This document shows positions 25,727 through 33,958 of a stretch of 36,498 nucleotides of DNA, piece after piece. The translations under genes and the position numbers were made by a program. The notes beneath the pieces are model-generated. The model was not told the origin of the DNA. It searched no databases and was given only the letters and a program-made list of their open reading frames with translations. The stretch comes from CAVVYW01 sp963752605 (GTDB lineage Bacteria; Actinomycetota; Thermoleophilia; Solirubrobacterales; 70-9): contig CAVVYW010000007.1 in the NCBI GenBank assembly GCA_963752605.1, positions 1 through 36,498 on the forward strand. The letters are read 5' to 3'. The stretch's first letter is position 1. Each line of letters starts with the position of its first letter.

Positions 25727-28168
25727 GTGGGCGATCAGCGAGCGCAAAATCCGGCTTCGAGGGCGATCATCGCTGCGGCGGCGCTGCTCGCGATCCTCCT
25801 CGCGCCCGCACGGCCGGCCGATGCGGGCACCCTGAACACGCCCATTCACCCCTCGCAACAGACGGCGCTCGAGTTCGGCGACCGCTCGCACTGGCTGCAG
25901 CCCTGGCGCGGTTACCTGGACACGGTCCCCGCGGAAACGTTCCGCGACGCGGTCGGGATCAACTTCAACGTCGAGCCCGGCCAGGCCGATTCGACCGCAA
26001 GGCTCCTCCGCGAGAGCGGCTTCCGCAGGGCTCGGATCGAGGTGGGCTGGAGCGCTATCGACTTCAGCGATCGCTCCCGCCTTCGGACCGACGAATCCGT
26101 GCGAACCACCCTGACGGCTCTTCGCGATCACGGCATCCGGCCCCTGATCCTGCTCAACAGCCACCACGGGGCCCCCTGCCCCTACCGTTTCTTCGACGTG
26201 CGCCTGGTCCAGGATGCACCGCAGGGAGCCAGGACGATTCGCGTCGATTCCGCCACCGCCGCGGCGATCGAGCCAGGACGAACGGGGCTGAACGCCAGCG
26301 ATGACTACAAGGCCGCCGCCATCCTGTTCACGGGGGTACAGCCGGACGGCACGGTGTCGCTGTCGAAGCCACTGCCCCGCGCCCTCAAGGCCGGGGCACA
26401 CCCCGCCGCGACACTGGCGTACCGGCCCTTCGAGCGCCCGCGGCTCGCCGACGGCAGCCCGAACCCGGACTTCGAGGAGACGTTGGCCGGCTGGCTCGCC
26501 TACGTCGACGTGGTCACGCGGCGGGCCCGCGAGATCCTGGGAAGCACCGAGTTCGACGTCGAGGTGTGGAATGAGCTGAGCTTCGGCTCGGACTTCCTCG
26601 ACGCTTCCCGTTACTACGACCCTGCCCCTGACGTTGGAGTGGGCGACACCGACCGGGAGATCCTGGAGCGCACGGTCGCGCTGATCCGCGATCCCGCCCG
26701 GGGCATGCAGGGCGTGGGAATCGGCAACGGCTTCGCCAATCAGCGGCCCTGGGAGGCCGGGGGAACCAGCCCGCCGGGGTTGACCGCGATCGACAAGCAT
26801 CCCTATCACGGGATGGCGCGATTTCCCGAGGATGCGGTCAACTCCGGGATCCGGCCGCTCGACGCCAACGGCCAGCCCAATGGGACCCGCCTGGGCCCTG
26901 ACGAGTGGCGAGAGGGCTTCGTCCCCACCTACGGCGCCTTCTTCCCGGAGCACTATCTCACCGCGATCCAGACCGAGCACCTCGTTCGCGATCTGTCCCC
27001 GATCACGACGGGCGTCTACGGAACGCCCCACGGGCGAAACACCCATCCCGCGGGGTCGCCACCGCCCGAGGTCTGGATCACCGAGACCGGAATGGACTTC
27101 ACGGAGATGGAGCAGGCCGGGCAGCTCGGGTCGGCCGACATCGCGCACCTGCGAGCGAAGGCGACGCTGCGGACAACGACGGCGTTCGTCAACAAGGGAG
27201 TGCGCGGCCTGCACTTCTACGCCGCGCGGGGCGACGAGCTCGGCTTGATCGATGACTCCTTCTTCGACGAGGTCGATCGGCGGGGGGGCGCGTATCCGGG
27301 GCCGGGAACGGCCGGGGCGACGGTGGCCGCGATGGCCCGGATGATGTCCCGATTCGAGCCGGGGCAGCTCGGCGCCCCGCGACAGCTGTCCCTCGAACAG
27401 ATCGCCGACGACCACGACCAGCGGCAGTTCGAGGGAGGCGGGACCTCCGGACGGCCGCCCCTCTACAACCGCGACGTCCTGGCTTTTCTCCCCTTCCAGG
27501 TCGCCGACAACAGGTTCGTCGCCGGCGTCTACGTGATGACTCGCGACATCACGCGGGTCAATCGGCCCGAGCTGCCGCCCAACGACCCGGCCCGCTTCGA
27601 CCTGCCCCCCGCTCCCTACCGGCTGACGATCGGCAACCTGGACGGGGAGGGAGTGCAGGCGAGCGCATACGACCCGCTCAGCGACGAGCAGGTCCCGGTG
27701 GAGGTCGTGTCCCGAGAGCCCGATCGCGCCGTGATCGAGCTTCCGGTCACCGACTCCCCGCGGCTGCTCGTGCTCGAGGACTCCGGCGATCCCCCGTCTG
27801 GCGAGGCCCCGCCGAGCGCACCGGCCTCGCCGAGCGCACCGGCCCCGCCCGAGAGCACGCCTCCACCCGCACCACCCAGCGTGGGACCGGCTGCGCGGGC
27901 GGGAGTTCAGATCAACTCCGTCCGGCTGCGGAACGGCAGGATCCTGATCTCGGGGCAGGCCACTGGCACGCGAGGGGTGAGCCTGGCCGTCAGGTTCCAG
28001 GCCGGGCGTAGGGCCTTCCTGGTTCGGCGCAAGATCCCAACCGAGAGCGGGCCCTTTGAGGCCCGGCTGACCCTTCCCTCCTCCGCTCGTCAGGCCCGGA
28101 GGATCCGCCGCGTCGGGGTGGTCGCCGCCGCTTCTGGGGAATCCCACCAGTCGCGCTGGCGTGTCTGA
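25727..28168 (+). CDS. Secreted glycoside hydrolase-like protein (clan GH-A type)
   Basis: An 813-residue exported enzyme. Signal peptide at residues 1-34 (RAIIAAAALLAILLAPARPA, cleavage near ADAG). A TIM-barrel domain with acid/base in EVWNELSFGSDF (Glu283) and nucleophile in VWITETGMDF (Glu453) follows the clan-A pattern of two Glu at the ends of strands 4 and 7, closest to GH39-like proteins. Then come a beta-sandwich part (to about 690), a Pro/Ser/Ala linker (about 690-725) and a C-terminal beta-rich module with VQINSVRLRNGRILISGQAT. Its place in the cluster suggests cleavage or release of the polymer made here. The GTG at 25727 is the in-frame start giving a clean signal peptide; upstream frame is open but unlike coding sequence. 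Confidence 0.8.
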   Translation: MGDQRAQNPASRAIIAAAALLAILLAPARPADAGTLNTPIHPSQQTALEFGDRSHWLQPWRGYLDTVPAETFRDAVGINFNVEPGQADSTARLLRESGFRRARIEVGWSAIDFSDRSRLRTDESVRTTLTALRDHGIRPLILLNSHHGAPCPYRFFDVRLVQDAPQGARTIRVDSATAAAIEPGRTGLNASDDYKAAAILFTGVQPDGTVSLSKPLPRALKAGAHPAATLAYRPFERPRLADGSPNPDFEETLAGWLAYVDVVTRRAREILGSTEFDVEVWNELSFGSDFLDASRYYDPAPDVGVGDTDREILERTVALIRDPARGMQGVGIGNGFANQRPWEAGGTSPPGLTAIDKHPYHGMARFPEDAVNSGIRPLDANGQPNGTRLGPDEWREGFVPTYGAFFPEHYLTAIQTEHLVRDLSPITTGVYGTPHGRNTHPAGSPPPEVWITETGMDFTEMEQAGQLGSADIAHLRAKATLRTTTAFVNKGVRGLHFYAARGDELGLIDDSFFDEVDRRGGAYPGPGTAGATVAAMARMMSRFEPGQLGAPRQLSLEQIADDHDQRQFEGGGTSGRPPLYNRDVLAFLPFQVADNRFVAGVYVMTRDITRVNRPELPPNDPARFDLPPAPYRLTIGNLDGEGVQASAYDPLSDEQVPVEVVSREPDRAVIELPVTDSPRLLVLEDSGDPPSGEAPPSAPASPSAPAPPESTPPPAPPSVGPAARAGVQINSVRLRNGRILISGQATGTRGVSLAVRFQAGRRAFLVRRKIPTESGPFEARLTLPSSARQARRIRRVGVVAAASGESHQSRWRV

Positions 28169-28199
28169 GCCGAGCGCTTCGACCGTCGCGGACTGCACC

Positions 28200-28205
28200 T
28201 AGAGT
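28200..28205 (+). promoter_or_regulatory. -10 box (TAGAGT) of GT4 gene, leaderless type
   Basis: TAGAGT ends 6 nt before the GTG at 28212, in a 43-bp gap after the hydrolase stop. No ribosome site is present. The GT4 gene can thus be expressed independently of the hydrolase. Confidence 0.48.
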
Positions 28206-28211
28206 TTAGTC

Positions 28212-29360
28212 GTGACCGAGCCGCCCCCGATCACGCTCGTGATCCACGACCTTGACGCCCAAGGAGGTCAGGAGCGGGCCACCTACGAGCTGGTGCGACG
28301 GCTCCTGGAGCACGGCGCCAAGGTCACGGTTATCGCTCGCAGCTGCGCGCTGCCGCCGAGCGACCAGCTTCGCTGGGTCCGCATCCGGGGCCCACGCAGA
28401 CCCGTCTTCCTCGCCCTGCCGTGGTTCTTCCTGCTCGGCTCGATCGCCACCGCCCTCTACGCGAGGGGATTCCGGCAGGCGGCCGGGGCGATCGTCTTCA
28501 ACCGGATGGACGCCATCACCGTCCACTTCTGTCACCTGGCCTACTCGCGCCGGGCGACCGGGGCGCGGCGAAGCCGCGCCTCCCTCATGTACGGGATCAG
28601 CGCCTACCTCTCCTCGGCGCTCTCGCGTCTGGCTGAGCGACTCTGCTACCGGCCTTCGCGAGCCCGGGCGCTGGTCGCGGTCTCCGAGGGTGTCGCCGGG
28701 GAGCTGCGGCGATTCTTCCCCCGCATGGATGTGACGGTGATCCCCAACGGCGTCGACCGGGCCGAGTTCCGGCGTGACCCGCTGGCCCGCTCCCGCCTTC
28801 GCTCGGCCCTGGGACTGGAGGAGGATGACCTGGCCGCCGCCTTCGTCGGCGGCGACTGGGAGCGTAAGGGCCTGCCGATCGCGCTGGAGGGGCTCGCGAG
28901 GACCGGCCGCTGGCACCTGCTGGTGGGCGGTGGCGGCGGCGCGAGGGCGATTCGCGAGCTTGCCAGGCGCGAGAACGCCCTCGGACGCCTGCACCTGTTC
29001 AGAGCGGGGGAAATCATTGCCACCAGCGACCTGCTCTCCGCGGCGGACGCGCTCCTCTTCCCTACCTCCTACGAGGGCTTCAGCCTGGTGACGCTCGAGG
29101 CGGCGGCGATGGGCCTGCCGTTGCTGATCAGCCGGGTCAACGGAAGCCAGGAGCTCGTGACCGACGGGGAGACCGGTTTCTTCATCGACCGCACCCCGGA
29201 GTCGGTCGAGAGAGCGCTGGAGGCCCTCGCCGAGGATCCCGAGCGCCGCAGGCGGATGGGCGAGCGTGCCAGGGAGGTCAGCGCGAGCTATGACTGGGAT
29301 CGAGTAGCCCGCCTCTACGAGGCCCTCTACGCCGGGGACATCGAGACCGCAGGAGCCTGA
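28212..29360 (+). CDS. GT4-family glycosyltransferase
   Basis: A 382-residue GT-B enzyme, cytoplasmic. The acceptor-side loop is IHDLDAQGGQERATYELVRR. The middle has VAVSEGVAGELRRFFP and VIPNGVDRAEF. The donor domain has AAFVGGDWERKGLPIALEGL and E-x7-E in SYEGFSLVTLEAAAMGLPLL. The start is the GTG at 28212, set by the -10 box. A converging NodB gene begins its end 40 bp downstream after a hairpin. Confidence 0.88.
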   Translation: MTEPPPITLVIHDLDAQGGQERATYELVRRLLEHGAKVTVIARSCALPPSDQLRWVRIRGPRRPVFLALPWFFLLGSIATALYARGFRQAAGAIVFNRMDAITVHFCHLAYSRRATGARRSRASLMYGISAYLSSALSRLAERLCYRPSRARALVAVSEGVAGELRRFFPRMDVTVIPNGVDRAEFRRDPLARSRLRSALGLEEDDLAAAFVGGDWERKGLPIALEGLARTGRWHLLVGGGGGARAIRELARRENALGRLHLFRAGEIIATSDLLSAADALLFPTSYEGFSLVTLEAAAMGLPLLISRVNGSQELVTDGETGFFIDRTPESVERALEALAEDPERRRRMGERAREVSASYDWDRVARLYEALYAGDIETAGA

Positions 29361-29371
29361 ACGGCTCGGTG

Positions 29372-29389
29372 GTCGCCGCAGGCGGCGAC
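29372..29389. terminator. Hairpin between converging GT4 and NodB genes
   Basis: A 7-bp stem GTCGCCG / CGGCGAC with loop CAGG in the 40-bp gap. There is no T-tract on either side, so it is a possible bidirectional transcript end. Confidence 0.4.
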
Positions 29390-29400
29390 GGTGACTGGGC

Positions 29401-30261
29401 TCAGCGGCTCACCCGACGCCGTGCCGAGCGCAGCACCCGCCCCGGTGCGCTCAGGGAGAAGCGCGGCCAGCGCCCGCTCGCCTGGATCGCGAAGGCGATC
29501 CAGCTGTCGCCCCGTCCCACCCGCGCCCGGGTGATCGCCAGCGGATCCCAGCCGCGACCCCGTTCCATCGCAACCGCGACCTCGATGCCCGCCTCCCGGG
29601 CTGCCTCGAGGGTGGCCGGGGTGTAGCTCCCGAAGGGATAGGCGGCGGTCCGGACGGGCCGCCCGATCATCGACTCGAGGACCCGGCGGCTCTCCCCGAG
29701 CTCGCGGGCGCACTCGGCCGGGGTGAGGGGGGCCAGGTCGGCGTGGGTCGCCGAATGCGTCCCGATCTCGACCCCGGCGGCCGCGAGCTCCGCCAGCTGG
29801 TCGCGGCCGAGCGTGCGCGCGTCTTGCGGGTCGGGAACGTGCGGATGGCGCCCTCCGATCCAATCGGTGACCGGGTAGACGCTGGTGGGGATGCCCTCAC
29901 CGGCCAGGGCCAGCAGGGGGTCGAACAGGTTCAGCAGCCCGTCGTCGAAGGTCAGCGCGACCAGCCCGGCCGGCGGAGGCTCGGGGACGGCGCGGCGAGC
30001 TAGCTCCGAGACGGTGACGAACTCGAATCCCGCCTCCCGCAGGGCGCCCACCTGCGCCTGAAATCGAGCCGTGGAGATCATCAGCCGCTGCGGGTCGGCG
30101 TCCAGGCCCCCGGCAGCGATTCCGTGGTAGCCGAGCACGGAGCTGCTCCGGCGGCGAAGCGACGCCAGCAGCCGGCGAACGGGGACGGGCGCCGCGCGGC
30201 TCGTCGGCCGGTCATCTCTCGCGCGCGAGGCCGGCGAAGGGGTGCTCAGCCACGGCGCCAT
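29401..30261 (-). CDS. NodB-type polysaccharide deacetylase
   Basis: A 286-residue carbohydrate esterase family 4 protein. Motif 1 TFDDG (104-108, catalytic base and metal Asp), motif 2 HSATH (169-173, metal His pair), motif 3 AAYPFGSYTPATLE, and a C-terminal stretch with DPLAITRARVGR. It removes N-acetyl groups from amino sugars in polymer or lipid-linked precursor. No signal peptide is visible: the start is MAPWLSTPSPASRA, and the RRLLASLRRRSSSV segment is too charged for a membrane anchor, so it may act in the cytoplasm or leave by another route. The ATG at 30261 is set by TAGCCT 8 nt upstream. Confidence 0.88.
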   Translation of the reverse strand: MAPWLSTPSPASRARDDRPTSRAAPVPVRRLLASLRRRSSSVLGYHGIAAGGLDADPQRLMISTARFQAQVGALREAGFEFVTVSELARRAVPEPPPAGLVALTFDDGLLNLFDPLLALAGEGIPTSVYPVTDWIGGRHPHVPDPQDARTLGRDQLAELAAAGVEIGTHSATHADLAPLTPAECARELGESRRVLESMIGRPVRTAAYPFGSYTPATLEAAREAGIEVAVAMERGRGWDPLAITRARVGRGDSWIAFAIQASGRWPRFSLSAPGRVLRSARRRVSR

Positions 30262-30269
30262 CCATTGAC

Positions 30270-30275
30270 AGGCTA
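30270..30275 (-). promoter_or_regulatory. -10 box (TAGCCT) of NodB gene, leaderless type
   Basis: On the minus strand TAGCCT ends 8 nt before the ATG at 30261. The hexamer is the same as before polX and the uvrD-like gene. It faces a divergent -10 box at 30315-30320, giving a 65-bp two-way promoter region. Confidence 0.48.
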
Positions 30276-30314
30276 ACCGCAGCCGCGCCGTCAGGTTGGC
30301 CTGCGGTCTCGGAT

Positions 30315-30320
30315 TACAGT
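30315..30320 (+). promoter_or_regulatory. -10 box (TACAGT) of double GT4 gene, leaderless type
   Basis: TACAGT ends 6 nt before the GTG at 30327, which is immediately followed by an ATG at 30330. The layout is that of the other leaderless-type starts in this window. Confidence 0.45.
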
Positions 30321-30326
30321 TGGGTT

Positions 30327-32636
30327 GTGATGTCGAATGGGGCACCCGATCCTTCCGGGCCCGCGGCTGGCCCGCGGGATCCTCGGTTGATGCTGTGGGG
30401 GGCGGAATGGTTTCCCGACGAGCCCGGTGGCTTGAATCGCTACTTCCGCGACCTTCTGACCGCGCTGTCGGCCAATGGGTCCCAACCGCGTGCCCTGGTC
30501 CTCGGTCCGGCCTCGGATCCACCTCCGGGGCTCACCGTGGTGGATCGCGGGCCGCTGCCGCTGCGGCTCCTGCGCTACGGGCGGGCGGCGCGGCGGCTCA
30601 GCGACGCAGCCGAGCTCGTCGACAGCCACTTCGCTCTCTACGGGATCGCGGCGTTGCTCGCGGGGGCCGCTCGGGGGAGCCCTCTGGTCATCCACTTCCA
30701 GGGCCCCTGGGCCGCGGAGAGCCGCTCGCGCGGAGGCCCGCGGTGGAAGGGGGTCGTCAAGCGAGACCTGGAGGGCCTCCTCTACCGCAGAGCCACCCTG
30801 GCCGTAACCCTGTCCGGGTCATTCAAGCGGCTGCTGGTCGAGCGCTACGGCGTGGACCCGTGGCGGGTGCTCGTCGTACCGCCCGCGGTCGACCTCGACC
30901 GCTTCGTACAGGGGGAGATGCACGCGGCGAGGGACCTGCTCGGCCTGCCCTCGACCGGCCAGGTGGCGGTCAGCGTGCGGCGGCTGGTCCCGCGGATGGG
31001 CCTGGAGACGCTGATACGGGCCTGGGCGAGCCTCGGCCCGGGCCCCGAGCGGACGTTGCTGGTCGTCGGGGACGGCCCCGGGCGCGGCTCCCTCGAGCGG
31101 CTGGCGGAGGAGCTCGGGGTCGGCGGCACCGTCCGCTTCGCCGGCGCGGTGGGCGACGCCGAGCTGGTCGCCTGCTATCAGGCGGCGGACGTCTCAGTCG
31201 TTCCCACGATCGAGCTCGAGGGCTTCGGCCTGGTGGTGCTCGAGTCCCTCGCCTGTGGGACGCCGGTGATCACCTCCGACGCGACCGGGCTCCGGGAGGC
31301 GACCTCAGGGCTGAAGCACCGGGTCGTCACTCCCGCGGGCGATCCCGGACGACTTGGCGAGGCGCTCGGGAAGGTGCTCGCGGGAGAGCTCTCCGTTCCC
31401 AGCTCGGACGAATGCCGGGCTTACGCGGAGCGCTTCTCCTTCGACGCTCTCGCCAGGCGGCACCGCGAGCTCTACCGGAGGGCCCTCACCTCGCCTTCCT
31501 CAGGCAAGCTTCGCGTCGTCTTTCTCGACCACTGCGCCCGCCTCTCCGGTGCGGAGATCAGCCTGCTGCACATCGTCGGGGCGCTGGACGGTGTCGATGC
31601 CCACGTCATCCTCGGCGAGCCGGGGCCCCTGGAGGCCCGGCTGCGCGAGCAGGGGATCTCCACCGAGGTCCTCCCGCTCGGGGCCGCGGCCCAGGCGGTC
31701 CGTCGCAACCGAGTACGCCCTGGGCTCGGGGCCGTCTCGGCGGCGGTGTACGCCGCTCGGCTCGCAAGGCGGCTCCGCAGGCTGAAGCCCGACCTCGTTC
31801 ACGTCAACACGCTGAAAAGCGGGGTCTATGGCGCCCCGGCGGCGCGCCTGGCGGGAATTCCGGTGGTCTGGCACCTGCACGACCGCCTCGCCGACGACTA
31901 CATGTCGGGCCGGGCCGCACGGATGGTGCGCACGGCCAGCAGCCTGTTCGCCGAACAGGTCATCGCCAACTCGAGAGCCACGCTGGCGACGGTCGGCGAG
32001 CGAGCCCGCGACAAGGCCACGGTCGTCCCGAACCCCGTCGAGCCGCCCACTTCGCCGGCCCTGATCCGAGACGAGGTGACCAGGGTCGGCATGCTCGGCC
32101 GCATCGCACCGTGGAAGGGTCAGGACGTGTTCTTGGAGGCGTTCGCCAGGGCTTTTCCGTCGCCGGGGGTGGAGGCCGTCCTGATCGGTGCGCCGCTCTT
32201 CGGGGAGGACGCCTTCCTCGAGAGCCTGCGGCGACGGACCCGCGAGCTGGGCATCGACCGGCGGGTGACCTTCCGGGGCTTCGTCGAGGACGTCTCGGCT
32301 GAGCTTGGCGAGCTCGATCTGCTCGTTCACGCCTCGACGATCCCGGAGCCGTTCGGTCAGGCGGTCCTCGAGGGGATGGCGGCTGGGCTTCCGGTTGTGG
32401 CGTCCGACGCCGGTGGGCCCGCCGAGATCGTCCGGGACGGAGTCGATGGCCTGCTCTATCCACCCGGCGACGCCCCCGCCCTTGCGGAGCGCCTGCGCCG
32501 GCTCGCCGGTGACCGATCGCTTCGCGCCCGCCTCGGCGAGGCTGCCAGGAGGAGCGCTGGGGAATTCTCTCCCGAGCGGGTCGCCGAGATGGTGGAAGAG
32601 GTCTACACGCGCGTCATCGACCGGCGGCGAGCTTGA
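30327..32636 (+). CDS. Tandem fusion of two GT4 glycosyltransferases
   Basis: A 769-residue protein with two complete GT-B enzymes. Domain 1 (about 20-385): PGGLNRYFRDLLTALSANG, VVPPAVDLDRF, VSVRRLVPRMGLETLIRAWA and E-x7-E in ELEGFGLVVLESLACGTPVI. Domain 2 (about 390-769): LRVVFLDHCARLSGAEISLL, VNTLKSGVYGAPAARLAGIP, VGMLGRIAPWKGQDVFLEAF and E-x7-E in PEPFGQAVLEGMAAGLPVVA. The join (LTSPSSGKL, near nt 31,495) is short, and none of the three frames has a stop around it, so this looks like a true fusion. It would add two sugars in succession. Start GTG 30327 (or ATG 30330). The stop overlaps the next start (TTGA). Confidence 0.88.
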   Translation: MMSNGAPDPSGPAAGPRDPRLMLWGAEWFPDEPGGLNRYFRDLLTALSANGSQPRALVLGPASDPPPGLTVVDRGPLPLRLLRYGRAARRLSDAAELVDSHFALYGIAALLAGAARGSPLVIHFQGPWAAESRSRGGPRWKGVVKRDLEGLLYRRATLAVTLSGSFKRLLVERYGVDPWRVLVVPPAVDLDRFVQGEMHAARDLLGLPSTGQVAVSVRRLVPRMGLETLIRAWASLGPGPERTLLVVGDGPGRGSLERLAEELGVGGTVRFAGAVGDAELVACYQAADVSVVPTIELEGFGLVVLESLACGTPVITSDATGLREATSGLKHRVVTPAGDPGRLGEALGKVLAGELSVPSSDECRAYAERFSFDALARRHRELYRRALTSPSSGKLRVVFLDHCARLSGAEISLLHIVGALDGVDAHVILGEPGPLEARLREQGISTEVLPLGAAAQAVRRNRVRPGLGAVSAAVYAARLARRLRRLKPDLVHVNTLKSGVYGAPAARLAGIPVVWHLHDRLADDYMSGRAARMVRTASSLFAEQVIANSRATLATVGERARDKATVVPNPVEPPTSPALIRDEVTRVGMLGRIAPWKGQDVFLEAFARAFPSPGVEAVLIGAPLFGEDAFLESLRRRTRELGIDRRVTFRGFVEDVSAELGELDLLVHASTIPEPFGQAVLEGMAAGLPVVASDAGGPAEIVRDGVDGLLYPPGDAPALAERLRRLAGDRSLRARLGEAARRSAGEFSPERVAEMVEEVYTRVIDRRRA

Positions 32637-33772
32637 AGCTGCTGGTCGTCAGCCACGCGTGCGTCACCCCCGCGAACCAGGATCTGTTCGCGCGGGTCGA
32701 GCGGCTCACGGGCTGGGAGCTGACGCTGGTCCTTCCGAAGCGATGGAAGAGCGAATATGGCATGCGTGAGGCGAAGCGGATCGCCGGCCTGAAGGCGAGG
32801 CTGCGACCGCTCCCGGTGTTGTTCAACGGGAGCATCACCCTGCATCTCTACCGCGCTTCCCTCTCTCGCGTCTTCAGCGAAGAGGAACCGGACGTGATCT
32901 ACGTCCAGCACGACCCTCACATGCTCGCCACCATGCAGGCCTTTGCGGCGAACCGACGCGGTCCGCGGGTCCCGATCGGCTTCAAGAACGATCAGAACAT
33001 CGCCAAGCGGTACCCGTGGCCGATTCGAGTCGGTGAGCGCTTCGTCTTCGCGAATGCGTCCTTTGCGGTGACCGCCTCACGCGCGGCGGGTGAGTCCGTG
33101 GCCCGGCGTGGATACGCCGGTCCCCTGCAGGTCATCCCCTTCGGCGTCGATCTCGCCACCTATAAGCCCTCCGATGCCCGACCGCGGAACGGGCCGCTCA
33201 TAGTCGGGTTCGTCGGGCGCCTGGTAGAGCAGAAGGGAGTGGACACCCTCCTCCGCGCGCTGGCCGAGACGCCCGAGCCGACGAGAGCTCTGATCGTGGG
33301 GTCCGGCCCGTCAGAGGCGGACCTCCGGTCACTGGCGGTCAGGCTCGGGGTCGAGGATCGGGTGGAATGGCGGGGCTACGTGGACCATCTCGCCATGCCG
33401 GGCGCCTACGGGGAGATGGACCTGCTGGTGGTGCCGTCGAGGAGCGCTGAGAAGGCGAGCGAGCAGTTTGGCCGCGTCGTGATCGAGGCGCTCGCCTGCG
33501 GGATCCCGGTGTGCGCCTCCGACTCCGGAGAGCTCCCCACCCTGATCGAGCAGACGGGCGGGGGTTGGACGTTCGGCGAGGGTCGCGACGACGAGCTGGC
33601 GGAGCGGATTCGCTGGGCTGACGCCAACCGCGAGGAGCTGTGCCGAACCGCTGACGCCGGCCGCGCCCGGGTCCGGGAAGCGTTCTCCGCCGACTCCGTC
33701 GCCGAGTTCCTCGCCGAGACCATTCGTCGCTTCGCTCTCAAGGGCGCCGGGGAGCGCCCTCTACCCGGCTGA
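32633..33772 (+). CDS. GT4-family glycosyltransferase
   Basis: A 379-residue GT-B enzyme read from a TTG that overlaps the stop of the double GT4 gene by 4 nt, so its translation depends on that gene. N-terminus LLVVSHACVTPANQDLFARV, then DVIYVQHDPHMLATMQAF, VIPFGVDLATYKP, IVGFVGRLVEQKGVDTLLRA, ALIVGSGPSEADLRSLAVRL and E-x7-E in SEQFGRVVIEALACGIPVCA. Acceptor and donor are unknown. Confidence 0.87.
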   Translation: MKLLVVSHACVTPANQDLFARVERLTGWELTLVLPKRWKSEYGMREAKRIAGLKARLRPLPVLFNGSITLHLYRASLSRVFSEEEPDVIYVQHDPHMLATMQAFAANRRGPRVPIGFKNDQNIAKRYPWPIRVGERFVFANASFAVTASRAAGESVARRGYAGPLQVIPFGVDLATYKPSDARPRNGPLIVGFVGRLVEQKGVDTLLRALAETPEPTRALIVGSGPSEADLRSLAVRLGVEDRVEWRGYVDHLAMPGAYGEMDLLVVPSRSAEKASEQFGRVVIEALACGIPVCASDSGELPTLIEQTGGGWTFGEGRDDELAERIRWADANREELCRTADAGRARVREAFSADSVAEFLAETIRRFALKGAGERPLPG

Positions 33773-33789
33773 AACCCCAAAAATCAGGC

Positions 33790-33818
33790 TTGTGCGGGGA
33801 CTCTTGCGCCATTACGAT
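33790..33818 (+). promoter_or_regulatory. Promoter of wbaP-like gene
   Basis: TTGTGC (33790-33795) and TACGAT (33813-33818) are separated by 17 bp, the best -35/-10 pair in the window. A start near 33825 gives a leader of about 134 nt, in contrast to the leaderless neighbours. Confidence 0.5.
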
Positions 33819-33824
33819 GCTTTT

Positions 33825-33958
33825 CAGGCATCATGAGCGCGACGGGCTTGACAAGGCAAGCCCTATCCAAGACAAGGGAGACTGGACGAATCGACGGGCG
33901 TCCGTGTCGCGGAATCGCCGAAGTGGCGATAGCCGCGCAGGAGCTTGGGGAGACCAAA
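33825..33958 (+). ncRNA. Structured leader RNA, candidate cis-regulator of wbaP-like gene
   Basis: A three-way junction is visible. P1: CGCGAC (33838-33843) with GTCGCG (33906-33911). P2: GGGCTTG (33844-33850) with CAAGCCC (33857-33863), loop ACAAGG. P3: GGACG (33884-33888) with CGTCC (33899-33903). Downstream, ATCGCC (33914-33919) pairs with GGCGAT (33925-33930), and this hairpin can be extended by CGCGG (33908-33912) with CCGCG (33933-33937). That extension uses the same bases as the right strand of P1, so the two folds exclude each other, as in riboswitches. A strong Shine-Dalgarno GGGGAG (33947-33952) follows. The frame is open here, but about a third of its codons end in A/T, unlike neighbouring genes. 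No known riboswitch class fits well. Confidence 0.45.

Noticed and set aside
27785..27885. Short sequence repeats around 27.8 kb as a tandem repeat element
   Set aside because: They encode the Pro/Ser/Ala linker of the hydrolase; codon-level redundancy explains them.
25694..28198. Long open frame (about 834 codons) antisense to the glycoside hydrolase
   Set aside because: It is a high-GC shadow: its composition is dominated by Gly, Arg, Asp, Glu and Pro with no recognisable motif, while the plus strand has a signal peptide and catalytic residues.
33838..33911. Cyclic di-GMP-I (GEMM) riboswitch
   Set aside because: Two short segments look similar, but the GNRA tetraloop, receptor and spacing of the conserved blocks are not present. 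It is reported only as an unclassified structured leader.
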